In this document: piece after piece, positions 52,119 through 60,597 of the stretch
How the letters are laid out: the number at the start of each line of letters is the position of its first letter
How positions within the stretch are numbered: the first letter of the stretch is position 1
Assembly: GCF_963664915.1 (NCBI RefSeq)
Contig: NZ_OY761810.1
Coordinates: forward strand, 2,184,661 to 2,248,660
Reading direction: 5' to 3'
Length of the DNA: 64,000 nucleotides
Source of the DNA: an uncultured Caproiciproducens sp.
GTDB taxonomy: Bacteria; Bacillota; Clostridia; Oscillospirales; Acutalibacteraceae
The notes under the pieces: generated by a model
Databases searched by the model: none
What the model saw: the letters and a program-made list of their open reading frames with translations, nothing else
What the model was told of the DNA's origin: nothing
Translations under genes and position numbers: made by a program

Positions 52119-53483
52119 TTATAATTTTGGAGCCACTGCTTCTAATTCCTGAATTTTTTGCTGAAATTGCGGCAAATAGTCTTTATTGGCAACCAGCATT
52201 TCATCCAATAAATCTTTTGCAATTTTTCCGCTTGTGATCAGCGGGTTCATTGTAAATGCCTGAAGAGCTTTCCCATAATTGCCAGTCACTGCCGCTTCTA
52301 TGGTACATTCTTCCATTGATTTTTGAAGTTGAAGCGGTCCACGTGCACTTGGTTCAAATTTGCCCCAGTTTAATGGCTCTGGTCCGTGGCTGGTAATCGT
52401 GCTAGAAACTTCCACAACACAATCGTAAGGCAAATCTACAATCGTACCGCAATTGACAGTGCTGACCACCATGTCAGTTCTTTTGTCATTTTGAATGGAG
52501 CTAATCAACTCACAGGCAGCATCACTGTAATATGTACCGCCGCGCTGCGCCAACTGTTCCGGTTTGTGATCAAGTTCGGTATTCTTGTATAATTCAAAGA
52601 GACTCTTTTCAATTTTCTTTACCAGTTCGCCACGTGTTTCATGCTTTTTATATCCGGCTATTTCATCTTCCAGCATGTCATCCGTAATATAATAATAGCG
52701 ATGATAGGAACAGGGGAGGAGCCCCAGATCGATTATCTGTTCAAAATTGAAAGGAATATCACGGACATTCTTCATTCCAACATATTTCCCCTTGTTTTCA
52801 GGCTTATAAATCTCCTGAAGCAAGTCGCTGGTGATTTCTTTTCCTTGATTGTTCCAAACCCGATGCCAATGGAAATGATTTAGCCCTGCAAATTTAAAGA
52901 ACAGCTCATTTTTTGATTCATCAAGTCCCGTTACTTCATAACATAACTTTTCATAGCGGATTGGAACGTTACATAAGCCGACCGTCTTATTCCAATGACC
53001 ATATTTGATTGCAGCTTCCGCAACCATTCCCGCTGGATTGGTGAAATTGACAAGCCAGGCGTTAGAACATAATTCCCTCATATCTTTGATAATATCAAGA
53101 ATCACGGGAATCGTTCTAAATGCTTTAAAAAGTCCCCCTGCACCGTTTGTCTCTTGGCCGATAAGTCCGTGGCTCAGTGGGATGCGTTCGTCACGGATGC
53201 GGGCGTCCAGCAGTCCAACCCTGAACTGTGTAGTTACATAGTCAGCATTTGGTAAAGCTTCCCGCCGATTAAGGGTTAAATTAATTTTCCAATCCAAACC
53301 GGCCGCTTTTACCATCCGTTTGGCCATAGCTCCTACAATTTCAAGCTTCTCTTTACCGTCTATGATATCGACCAGCCATAGTTCACTTATATCCAGTTCG
53401 TTTTTTCTCTTAATAAATCCTTCAATAAGTTCAGGAGTATAGCTACTTCCTCCGCCTATGGTTACAATTTTAATTTTCGCCAT
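52119..53483 (-). CDS. GH4 family 6-phospho-beta-glucosidase-like enzyme
   Basis: A 454-residue NAD- and metal-dependent GH4 glycosidase. The N-terminal nucleotide site is TIGGGSSYTPELIEGF. Others are TQFRVGLLDARIRDE, HGLIGQETNGAGGLFKAF and FTNPAGMV. Metal ligands are the Cys in GLCNVPIR and the His in GLNHFHWHR. GH4 enzymes cleave phosphorylated glycosides by transient C3 oxidation. The CNVP type, together with the cellobiose-class PTS just upstream, indicates a 6-phospho-beta-glucoside. It follows the IIC gene in the sigma-54 operon. Confidence 0.92.
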   Translation of the reverse strand: MAKIKIVTIGGGSSYTPELIEGFIKRKNELDISELWLVDIIDGKEKLEIVGAMAKRMVKAAGLDWKINLTLNRREALPNADYVTTQFRVGLLDARIRDERIPLSHGLIGQETNGAGGLFKAFRTIPVILDIIKDMRELCSNAWLVNFTNPAGMVAEAAIKYGHWNKTVGLCNVPIRYEKLCYEVTGLDESKNELFFKFAGLNHFHWHRVWNNQGKEITSDLLQEIYKPENKGKYVGMKNVRDIPFNFEQIIDLGLLPCSYHRYYYITDDMLEDEIAGYKKHETRGELVKKIEKSLFELYKNTELDHKPEQLAQRGGTYYSDAACELISSIQNDKRTDMVVSTVNCGTIVDLPYDCVVEVSSTITSHGPEPLNWGKFEPSARGPLQLQKSMEECTIEAAVTGNYGKALQAFTMNPLITSGKIAKDLLDEMLVANKDYLPQFQQKIQELEAVAPKL

Positions 53484-53583
53484 TTTAAATTATCTCCTTC
53501 AAATTAAGATATACAAGACTTTGACCGAGTTAACCGTATAATTTTACGGGCATATAAAATGGACATAATTCAACAGATAAAGA

Positions 53584-54888
53584 TCATTCGCTTACAGCGT
53601 CAGAATAATTTTCTGCGTTTTCTAGCTCATAAGCCTTTTTGTCTAAATATTTGAATGGAATGTAATACACAGCCAGTGAAACAAATACCAAAACCACTTG
53701 TAGAACAGCAATTTTCCAGCTTCCCTCCATAATACCGGATGCTATAATCGGAGTCGGCCATGGAATTTGAACACCAGTAAGCCTTGGTACCAATCCTATT
53801 GCTGTGGCAACATAAGCGATTGTACTACTCAGTATAGGCGCAAGTAAATAAGGCAATATCGTCACAGGATTTAAAACAATAGGAGTTCCAAAAGTTACGG
53901 GTTCATTAATATTGAATATACTTGTTGGAAGAGCCAATTTTCCTAATGTCTTATATTGTTTGCTTTTTGCTGCAAATGCCATTAAAAGAACTAGTCCAAT
54001 AGTCAAACCTGTACCTGTGCAAAATACGTAGCAACGGAAAAATTGATATCCAATGATATTCGGCAATACGGTTCCTGCTTGATACGCTGCTAAATTCTGC
54101 ATATCCATTGTTAATAAAATTGGAGACATTATGCCATTAAACACAATTATTGTCCCGTGCAAACCAAAGAACCATAAAATACCGATTGCTAAATTTACTA
54201 TTATTAATGCTCCATATGTTCCACTTAAGCCCTGTAAAGGAATCTGGATGCAAGTGTATATCATTTGATCCAGACTGCCAAATGCAGTAAATTTAAAGAT
54301 TGCTGATACGATTAAAGCCAAGATAGTCGTTGCAAAGCCGGGAATCAAACCTGCAAAAGATTTTGATACAGCGGGCGGAACACTATCAGGCATTTTAATT
54401 GCAAGTCCTTTTTCAATAAAAAAGACATATAGTCTTGCAGTTACTAATCCTACAATAATTGCCACAAACAGACCTTTTGCGCCAAGCCAATCAAAAGGAA
54501 TGTATTTCGTTAAAACATCCTTATTTTTGATCTGACTTACAGGTGTTACAATGAAAAAGCTGATGAGTGCCAACATTCCTGCCATTCCACCGTCTTTATC
54601 AAATTGTTCCGCTAAATTATAGGCTATAAAAAATACTGCTATTAACGCCATGATGTTAGTTGTGAAATCAATTGGTGTCTTGAGAATTGCTGTTATTTGG
54701 TATTTTGCTATGAAATCTGTATATGCTTTGATTGGAAGATTAGCTAACAGTGTAAAGATTGAACCAATAATAATTGGCGTCATAATAAATATCATTCCAT
54801 TGGAAACTGACTTAATATATTTATTGTTGGCAAAAGCTCCCATACCTGACTGAATTTTTTCCTGCACTTGCGTAGAAACTATTTTCAT
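53584..54888 (-). CDS. celB: PTS cellobiose-type permease IIC
   Basis: A 434-residue membrane transporter of the lactose/cellobiose PTS class with about ten helices. It contains FNINEPVTFGTPIVLNPVT (about residues 325-343), the conserved sugar-binding loop. It moves the sugar across the membrane while IIB phosphorylates it. It is encoded between IIB and GH4 on the reverse strand. Confidence 0.93.
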   Translation of the reverse strand: MKIVSTQVQEKIQSGMGAFANNKYIKSVSNGMIFIMTPIIIGSIFTLLANLPIKAYTDFIAKYQITAILKTPIDFTTNIMALIAVFFIAYNLAEQFDKDGGMAGMLALISFFIVTPVSQIKNKDVLTKYIPFDWLGAKGLFVAIIVGLVTARLYVFFIEKGLAIKMPDSVPPAVSKSFAGLIPGFATTILALIVSAIFKFTAFGSLDQMIYTCIQIPLQGLSGTYGALIIVNLAIGILWFFGLHGTIIVFNGIMSPILLTMDMQNLAAYQAGTVLPNIIGYQFFRCYVFCTGTGLTIGLVLLMAFAAKSKQYKTLGKLALPTSIFNINEPVTFGTPIVLNPVTILPYLLAPILSSTIAYVATAIGLVPRLTGVQIPWPTPIIASGIMEGSWKIAVLQVVLVFVSLAVYYIPFKYLDKKAYELENAENYSDAVSE

Positions 54889-54921
54889 ACAATCATCCCC
54901 TTAATAAATTCCAATAAGTAT

Positions 54922-55221
54922 TTATAGACTCAATGCCATTTTAAGTACTTTCTCTCCATTCATCAGGCCATAATCCATACTGTTAATTACTGCGACCTTG
55001 ATTCCCTTTGGTTCATATTGTGCTTTCATTTTATTCAGTGTATAAGCCACCTGCGGACCAAGAAGCAAAATATCAGTGTCATTCGCATACTTAGCAAAAT
55101 CACTTTCAGGTACCGCCTGAATTTTCACAGTTGCCCCAGATTTCACCGCGGCCATGTTCATTTTGCTCACCAACAAGCTGGTTGACATACCCGCTGCGCA
55201 AGCTAAAATAATCCTTGTCAT
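54922..55221 (-). CDS. celA: PTS cellobiose-type IIB component
   Basis: A 99-residue soluble phosphocarrier. The phospho-Cys is in ILACAAGMSTSLLVSKM (Cys8). LLLGPQVAYTLNKMK is typical of the lactose/cellobiose IIB fold. It passes phosphate from IIA to the sugar at IIC. Confidence 0.93.
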   Translation of the reverse strand: MTRIILACAAGMSTSLLVSKMNMAAVKSGATVKIQAVPESDFAKYANDTDILLLGPQVAYTLNKMKAQYEPKGIKVAVINSMDYGLMNGEKVLKMALSL

Positions 55222-55239
55222 AATTACAGTTCCTCCTTC

Positions 55240-55551
55240 CTATTTTTTGTTAATTTTCTCATAAAGATCAACAAATTCACGCGACATGTCAATAATTGTG
55301 ATTGCGTTCATCAAATGATCCTGTGCGTGAGCCATAAGCACCGATACTTTTTCGATATTACCATCCGCCTCCTCCTGAATAATATCTGTTTGAAACCGAT
55401 GCGCCGCAGATAAGAAATCACCTGCTTCCTCCAAATGCTTTTTTGCTTCCGCAAAATCTCCTGACTTTGCACAACTGATTGCCTCCATGGCTTTGCTTTT
55501 TGCATCCCCACTGCTAACAATCAGCTGCATTGTAATTGTTTCCATATCCAT
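55240..55551 (-). CDS. celC: PTS lactose/cellobiose-type IIA component
   Basis: A 103-residue helical phosphocarrier. The conserved region KVSVLMAHAQDHLMNAITI carries the phospho-His. MQLIVSSGDAKSKAMEAI opens the domain. It is the first gene of the operon, 40 bases downstream of a -24/-12 sigma-54 promoter. Confidence 0.93.
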   Translation of the reverse strand: MDMETITMQLIVSSGDAKSKAMEAISCAKSGDFAEAKKHLEEAGDFLSAAHRFQTDIIQEEADGNIEKVSVLMAHAQDHLMNAITIIDMSREFVDLYEKINKK

Positions 55552-55590
55552 TTTATAATCACCCTATCTTAAAGACTTCACTTTACCAAA

Positions 55591-55606
55591 AGCAAGAATC
55601 ATGCCA
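55591..55606 (-). promoter_or_regulatory. Sigma-54 (-24/-12) promoter of the PTS operon
   Basis: Read on the reverse strand, TGGCATGATTCTTGCT matches the sigma-54 consensus (TGGCA, then TTGCT with GG-to-GC spacing of 12). The predicted start is about 30 bases before the IIA ATG. This ties the operon to RpoN and the LevR-type activator encoded divergently. Confidence 0.8.
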
Positions 55607-55677
55607 AAACACATATTCCAATATAGTTGCCGAAAATTCGTGCCATAATATCAGAACTTTTATTATGTGTATCGTTC

Positions 55678-55731
55678 AAAACACATTTTGCATAGAAACA
55701 AAACACATTATCGTATAGTAGTAAAACACAT
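55678..55731. promoter_or_regulatory. AAAACACAT repeat cluster (candidate activator-binding sites)
   Basis: AAAACACAT occurs at 55678, 55700 and 55723, spaced 22-23 bp (two helical turns). A fourth copy at 55606 touches the -24 box, and a related AAACACAT lies at 58601 near the ptsH promoter. Position and phasing suit upstream enhancer sites for the sigma-54 activator encoded at 55818 (inference). Confidence 0.6.
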
Positions 55732-55817
55732 GTTACTATAAATCTAACGTGATTATTGACTTTTTTATATAAAAATACTATACTAACCATACATAGTGTC
55801 CATTTGGAGGGTTAAGT

Positions 55818-58505
55818 TTGAAACGTATTGACATTGTAAAAAGAAAATTAAGTGAACTGTCTATGGAACACGGAGTTACGGCTGGTGAATTGGCGGACTG
55901 TCTGGGGCTATCCCGCGCTAATATAAGTGGCGACTTAAATAAACTTTGTGAAGGAGGAAAGGCAGAAAAATCCGGTTCAAAGCCTGTGTATTACAAAATT
56001 TCCGAGGCCGTAATTGAAAAAAACGCCGAAACAATGCTTGATGTGTTTGTCCGAGACAACCGAAGCATGTTTCATTGTGTGGAGCAGGCAAAAGCTGCTG
56101 TGCTGTACCCCCCTCATGGAATGCACATGATGCTGTTTGGAGAAACCGGTGTCGGAAAGTCCATGTTTGCCGAATTAATTTATCAATACGCGCGGGAAAA
56201 AGAATGTGTCGGTACTGACGCTCCTTTCATTATTTTCAATTGTGCGGACTACGCAAATAACCCACAACTTTTGGTCAGCCAGTTGATGGGAACAAAAAAA
56301 GGGGCCTATACCGGTGCGGATGCGGATAGACCCGGATTGCTTGAAAAAGCAGACGGTGGATTCTTGTTTTTGGATGAAGTACACCGTCTTCCTCCTCAAG
56401 GGCAGGAAATGCTGTTCACTTTTATTGACAGAGGTGTTTATCGCCGCTTGGGCGAAACGGATTTGGAGAGAAAGGCAAAAGTTTTGCTTATCTGCGCAAC
56501 CACGGAAAATTCGGATTCGACTCTTTTAAAAACTTTCGTGCGCAGGATTCCCATGATTATCTCAATTCCTAATTTAAGTGAAAGAACCATGGAGGAAAAG
56601 TTAAACTTAATTAGTGGCTTTTTCCGAAATGAGTCCACACGTCTGGACAAGCCAATTTCCGTTTCCGTCAATTCTATGCGCTCACTTCTGAGTTACCACT
56701 GCCCCAATAATGTCGGTCAGTTGAAAAATGATATTCAAATTATCTGTGCAAAAGCCTATTCTGATTATGTTTCCGGTAAAAAAGGAGATCTGCGCATTGT
56801 CAGTTTTGATTTACCTGATTATATTAAAGAAGGATTATATCTTGAAACAACACATCGCCAGATTTGGAACCGATTTATTGGGATAAACAAACGCTATTGC
56901 GTTTTCGACAGTAATTCGAAAGAGCTTTTATTTCGATATAATGAAGATGCTGAAAATATCTATGAAATGATCGATACACGAATGCAGGAATTGAAAAGCG
57001 TCGGCGCGGATGATGAGGAAATCAGCAAACAAATCGATGATGAAATTCACCTGTACTTTGAGAAATATACCGAAATTTCAAATCATCCGCAGGATTTTTC
57101 AAGTATAACCAATCTGGTTGGTGCTGAAATAGTGCAGGCGGTAGACAAGATCCTGACCTATGCGGAAGAAAAACTGAACCGTAATTTCGGGAACAATATT
57201 CGCTATGGTATGGCAGTACATATTTACAACTCGATTAACCGTGTGAAAAGAGGGCGCAGAATTGTAAATCCACAGCTCAATGTTATCCGTAAAGAGCACG
57301 ATGCGGAATTTACCGTTGCGTTGGAAAGTTTGAATATTATCAATCGGGAATTTGAAATCACAATGCCCATTGACGAAGCTGGTTTTCTAGCTGTATTCTT
57401 TTGTCTTAACCATCTCATGACGGCTGGAAAAAATGAAAAAGTACAGGTGATTGTGATCGCCCACGGAATGGCAACCGCAACTTCTATGGCCGGCACTGCA
57501 AACCGTTTGCTCGGCATGGATTATGCGATGGGAATTGATGCATCCCTTGATGAAAACCCACAAAAAGTCTATGTCAGACTAAAAGAGTACCTGATCAGCA
57601 AATCTCAAAAATCCGACCTGCTTCTATTAGTAGACATGGGGTCTTTAACAAATTTTTCCTCTGATCTGGAAAGTGAACTTGGAATTCAGGTTAAAACAAT
57701 TCCTTTAGTCAGCACACTGCATGTAATTGAAGCTACCCGCAAGGCTGCACTGGGGTATCCGCTGGACTATGTATATCATGAAGCGCTATCTGTTAATGAG
57801 TTGCTCAGTGAAGTTGACCTTTCGGTGCCAAAGAGAGGCCAACTGCCCCAAATGTTTATTCTTACCATTTGTACAACCGGAGAAGGCAGCGCCGAACTGC
57901 TCAAAAATATTTTAGACAATCAACTGGATTATCACAACTCTATCTGTGAAACAGTGGCATTGAAACTTACAGGAGAAGAAACTATTTCAACCCGTCTGGA
58001 TTCCATCAGTCATATTGGAAAAATCCTTTGTGTTGTAAGCACCTTCCAAATTGGCCTTACAGTGCCACATTTTGATTTGACTGATGTATTCGATGGAAAT
58101 GCCATTCCCGAAATACAAATATTAATTGATACTGAGAATACATTTGAGAAAATAGGACAAACACTTTCCAATATGCTTAAAAACATTAACAGCAAGAGTG
58201 TTTTCAATGATATTCGTGAAGCCATCCACAGAATTGAATTACAGGCGCAACTTGAATTGATTCCCGATGCGCTGATTGGGGCATTCTGTCACATTGGATG
58301 TATGATGGATCGCATGATAGGAAACTCTGTAATCGGTGAGTTTCCCGACAAGGATTCATATATTAAAAGCAACAGGATGCTTTTTGAAACAGTAAAGACC
58401 TCATTCGATATATTGGAGCGGAAGTTTAAATTTCTGATTCCGGACGATGAAATTTGCTATATTACTTCATTCTTTGTTGAGGAAAATTGCGTTCCAAAAC
58501 CATGA
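55818..58505 (+). CDS. LevR-type sigma-54-dependent PTS activator
   Basis: An 895-residue activator. The N-terminal helix-turn-helix (GVTAGELADCLGLSRANISG) is followed by an AAA+ sigma-54 interaction domain (about 75-310) with Walker A GETGVGKSMFAE, a GAFTGA-like GAYTGA loop (about 162) and FLFLDEVHRLPPQGQE. PTS-regulation domains follow: a PRD around 440-550 with His in GMAVHIYN, a mannose-type IIA-like domain (about 570-700; VIVIAHGMATATS), and a C-terminal IIB-like/PRD region. Phosphorylation by PTS proteins tunes such activators. TTG start at 55818 with GGAGGG upstream. It is divergent from the PTS operon. Confidence 0.93.
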   Translation: MKRIDIVKRKLSELSMEHGVTAGELADCLGLSRANISGDLNKLCEGGKAEKSGSKPVYYKISEAVIEKNAETMLDVFVRDNRSMFHCVEQAKAAVLYPPHGMHMMLFGETGVGKSMFAELIYQYAREKECVGTDAPFIIFNCADYANNPQLLVSQLMGTKKGAYTGADADRPGLLEKADGGFLFLDEVHRLPPQGQEMLFTFIDRGVYRRLGETDLERKAKVLLICATTENSDSTLLKTFVRRIPMIISIPNLSERTMEEKLNLISGFFRNESTRLDKPISVSVNSMRSLLSYHCPNNVGQLKNDIQIICAKAYSDYVSGKKGDLRIVSFDLPDYIKEGLYLETTHRQIWNRFIGINKRYCVFDSNSKELLFRYNEDAENIYEMIDTRMQELKSVGADDEEISKQIDDEIHLYFEKYTEISNHPQDFSSITNLVGAEIVQAVDKILTYAEEKLNRNFGNNIRYGMAVHIYNSINRVKRGRRIVNPQLNVIRKEHDAEFTVALESLNIINREFEITMPIDEAGFLAVFFCLNHLMTAGKNEKVQVIVIAHGMATATSMAGTANRLLGMDYAMGIDASLDENPQKVYVRLKEYLISKSQKSDLLLLVDMGSLTNFSSDLESELGIQVKTIPLVSTLHVIEATRKAALGYPLDYVYHEALSVNELLSEVDLSVPKRGQLPQMFILTICTTGEGSAELLKNILDNQLDYHNSICETVALKLTGEETISTRLDSISHIGKILCVVSTFQIGLTVPHFDLTDVFDGNAIPEIQILIDTENTFEKIGQTLSNMLKNINSKSVFNDIREAIHRIELQAQLELIPDALIGAFCHIGCMMDRMIGNSVIGEFPDKDSYIKSNRMLFETVKTSFDILERKFKFLIPDDEICYITSFFVEENCVPKP

Positions 58506-58521
58506 AACAAAAACATTTCAA

Positions 58522-58551
58522 AAGGGTCGCACAATAAATAGTGTGGCCCTT
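58522..58551 (+). terminator. Hairpin after the activator gene
   Basis: AAGGG...CACA and TGTG...CCCTT pair with a small internal bulge, 17 bases after the activator stop. It separates the activator gene from the ptsH sigma-54 promoter. Confidence 0.55.
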
Positions 58552-58571
58552 AATATTCAGCTCTAAATATT

Positions 58572-58587
58572 TGGCACGAAAATTGCT
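58572..58587 (+). promoter_or_regulatory. Sigma-54 (-24/-12) promoter of ptsH-ptsI-rpoN
   Basis: TGGCACGAAAATTGCT is a perfect match to the sigma-54 consensus TGGCAC-N5-TTGC. It lies 42 bases before the HPr ATG. Because rpoN is the third gene of this unit, sigma-54 would drive its own synthesis. Confidence 0.85.
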
Positions 58588-58628
58588 TGACTATTGAATG
58601 AAACACATTTTAAGGAGGACATTTTACT

Positions 58629-58895
58629 ATGACATCACAGAAAGTACAAATATTAAATAAAATCGGGTTACATGCCCGCCCGGCTTCCATGCTGGTTACC
58701 ACCGCAGGCAAATATCAATCGAATATTGCCATAATAAATGGAGAACGCTCTGCTATCGCAAAATCCATGATTAACCTGTTGTCCCTGCGTGTGAAAATGA
58801 ATGACATCGTCACAATTCAGGCGGATGGAAACGATGAAGAACAGGCGATTGCCGCCTTAGTTGAACTAATTAATTCGAAATTTGGAGAAGATTAA
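58629..58895 (+). CDS. ptsH: HPr phosphocarrier protein
   Basis: An 88-residue HPr. The phospho-His is in KIGLHARPASMLV (His15). The Ser46 region reads AIAKSMINLLSLRV instead of the common IMGVMSL, so regulation by HPr kinase may differ. It carries phosphate from enzyme I to the IIA. AAGGAGG lies 9 bases before the ATG. It forms an operon with ptsI and rpoN under a sigma-54 promoter and is probably a dedicated second HPr, not the housekeeping copy (inference). Confidence 0.93.
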   Translation: MTSQKVQILNKIGLHARPASMLVTTAGKYQSNIAIINGERSAIAKSMINLLSLRVKMNDIVTIQADGNDEEQAIAALVELINSKFGED

Positions 58896-58924
58896 CACCT
58901 TGCAAAAAAGGAGGCAGCGGAATT

Positions 58925-60553
58925 ATGAAAAAAGGCATTGGAGTTTCAAAGGGTTATGCTGTGGGGAAAGCATATGTTGTCAACACAGACCGCTTATTAG
59001 TCTTTAATGAATCCTCGCAAGATCCGGCCACGGAAGCTGACAGGCTGCAAAAAGCGTTGGAGTTGTCCAGTAAACAAATAGAAGCAATTGTGGAAAAAGC
59101 CCATGAAAAATTAGATGCAAAAAATGTAGAAATTATTGAGAGCCATCTGAATTTTTTGAAAGACCCTGCGTTTACGGGAGAAGCTTTTTCTAAAATAAAG
59201 CAGGAATCCATTTCAGCGGAAAAAACTATATCCGATGTGACTCAAACTCTGTATGATACTTTTTCTGAGTTTGATGATGATTATATGAAAGAACGAGCAG
59301 CGGACATTAAAGATGTGGGGTCAAGAATTCTGCGCAATCTTTTGGGCCAAAGCGGGGAAGTGGATTTTGCCCATCTGCCAACAGAAACTGTGCTTTTTGC
59401 TCATGACCTCAAGCCCTCTGACACCGCCCAAATAGACAAAGAGAAAGTATGTGCCTTTGTAACTGAAACGGGTGGAGAAACTTCTCATACGGCAATTCTC
59501 GCAAAAGCACTTGGCATTCCGGCGGTAGTCGGCTGCAAGGATATTCTTGCTTGCGTACAAAGCGGGGATGCCGTAATTGTGAACGGATTATCTGGAGAAG
59601 TAATTGTAAACCCCGATGCCAATATGATCGAACAATATCAGTTTCTGGAAAGACAGTTCAATCAGAAAATAGAAGATTACAGATGTGCCGCGAAAACAAG
59701 AATTTATGCGAAAGACGGAAGGCAGATTATAACAGCCGCAAATATTGGTGGCTTAAAAGATATTGAAACCGCGTTAAAAAACGGTGCGGAAGGTGTCGGG
59801 CTATTCCGCACTGAGTTTTTATACATGAACAGGTCTTCCATACCTACCGAAGAAGAGCAATTCCAAGTTTATAAAGAAGCTGCCGAGCGGTTGGACGGCA
59901 AACCCCTTACAATACGCACACTTGATATCGGCGGAGATAAAAGCCTTCCTTATCTTCCGATGGAAAAAGAAAACAATCCTTTTCTAGGACTCCGGGCAAT
60001 CCGGATGTGCCTTAAAAATCCTGATATTTTTAAAACACAGCTCCGAGCCATTTTAAGAGCCTCAGTATATGGCAATATTCAAATTATGTTTCCTATGATC
60101 AGCTGCATCGAAGAACTGAATCAAGCAAAGGTCATCCTTAACACCTGCAAATCACAATTGAAACGAGAGAGTATCCATTTTGATTCTTCCGTTAAAACCG
60201 GTATGATGATTGAAATTCCCTCTGCTGCGCTTATAGCGGAAGAATTTGCAAAGCAGGTCGACTTTTTCAGCATTGGAACCAACGATTTAACGCAGTATAC
60301 ATTGGCGGTCGACAGAATGAATGAAAGTATCTCCGCTTTATATAATCCACTTCATCCCGCTGTGTTGCGCCTGATTCAAATGACAATTTCTGCCGCGCAT
60401 GCATCTAAAATTCCATGCTGCATGTGTGGAGAACTGGCATCCAACGAACAGGCGATTCCACTGTTGCTGAAGTATGGATTGGATGAATTTTCAGTAAGCC
60501 CCGGAATTATAGCCGAAACAAAAAATATTCTGTTGCAAAACGTCTGTTCCTGA
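58925..60553 (+). CDS. ptsI: PTS enzyme I
   Basis: A 542-residue enzyme I that takes phosphate from PEP and passes it to HPr. The phospho-His is in GGETSHTAILAKALGIPAVV (about residue 187). The PEP-binding barrel has GLFRTEFLYM, IRTLDIGGDKSLPYLP and SIGTNDLTQYTLAVDR; the catalytic Cys is in CCMCGELAS. It is slightly shorter than typical enzyme I (about 570). It sits between ptsH and rpoN. Confidence 0.95.
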   Translation: MKKGIGVSKGYAVGKAYVVNTDRLLVFNESSQDPATEADRLQKALELSSKQIEAIVEKAHEKLDAKNVEIIESHLNFLKDPAFTGEAFSKIKQESISAEKTISDVTQTLYDTFSEFDDDYMKERAADIKDVGSRILRNLLGQSGEVDFAHLPTETVLFAHDLKPSDTAQIDKEKVCAFVTETGGETSHTAILAKALGIPAVVGCKDILACVQSGDAVIVNGLSGEVIVNPDANMIEQYQFLERQFNQKIEDYRCAAKTRIYAKDGRQIITAANIGGLKDIETALKNGAEGVGLFRTEFLYMNRSSIPTEEEQFQVYKEAAERLDGKPLTIRTLDIGGDKSLPYLPMEKENNPFLGLRAIRMCLKNPDIFKTQLRAILRASVYGNIQIMFPMISCIEELNQAKVILNTCKSQLKRESIHFDSSVKTGMMIEIPSAALIAEEFAKQVDFFSIGTNDLTQYTLAVDRMNESISALYNPLHPAVLRLIQMTISAAHASKIPCCMCGELASNEQAIPLLLKYGLDEFSVSPGIIAETKNILLQNVCS

Positions 60554-60597
60554 GTTTTCTCAATACAGTTCCAGTACAGCAATCGGGAGGTGGTTTT

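Noticed and set aside
55626-55645. Second sigma-54-like promoter on the reverse strand (TGGCAC then GGCAAC)
   Set aside because: The distance from GG to GC is two bases too long. The site at 55591-55606 has correct spacing and lies closer to the gene.
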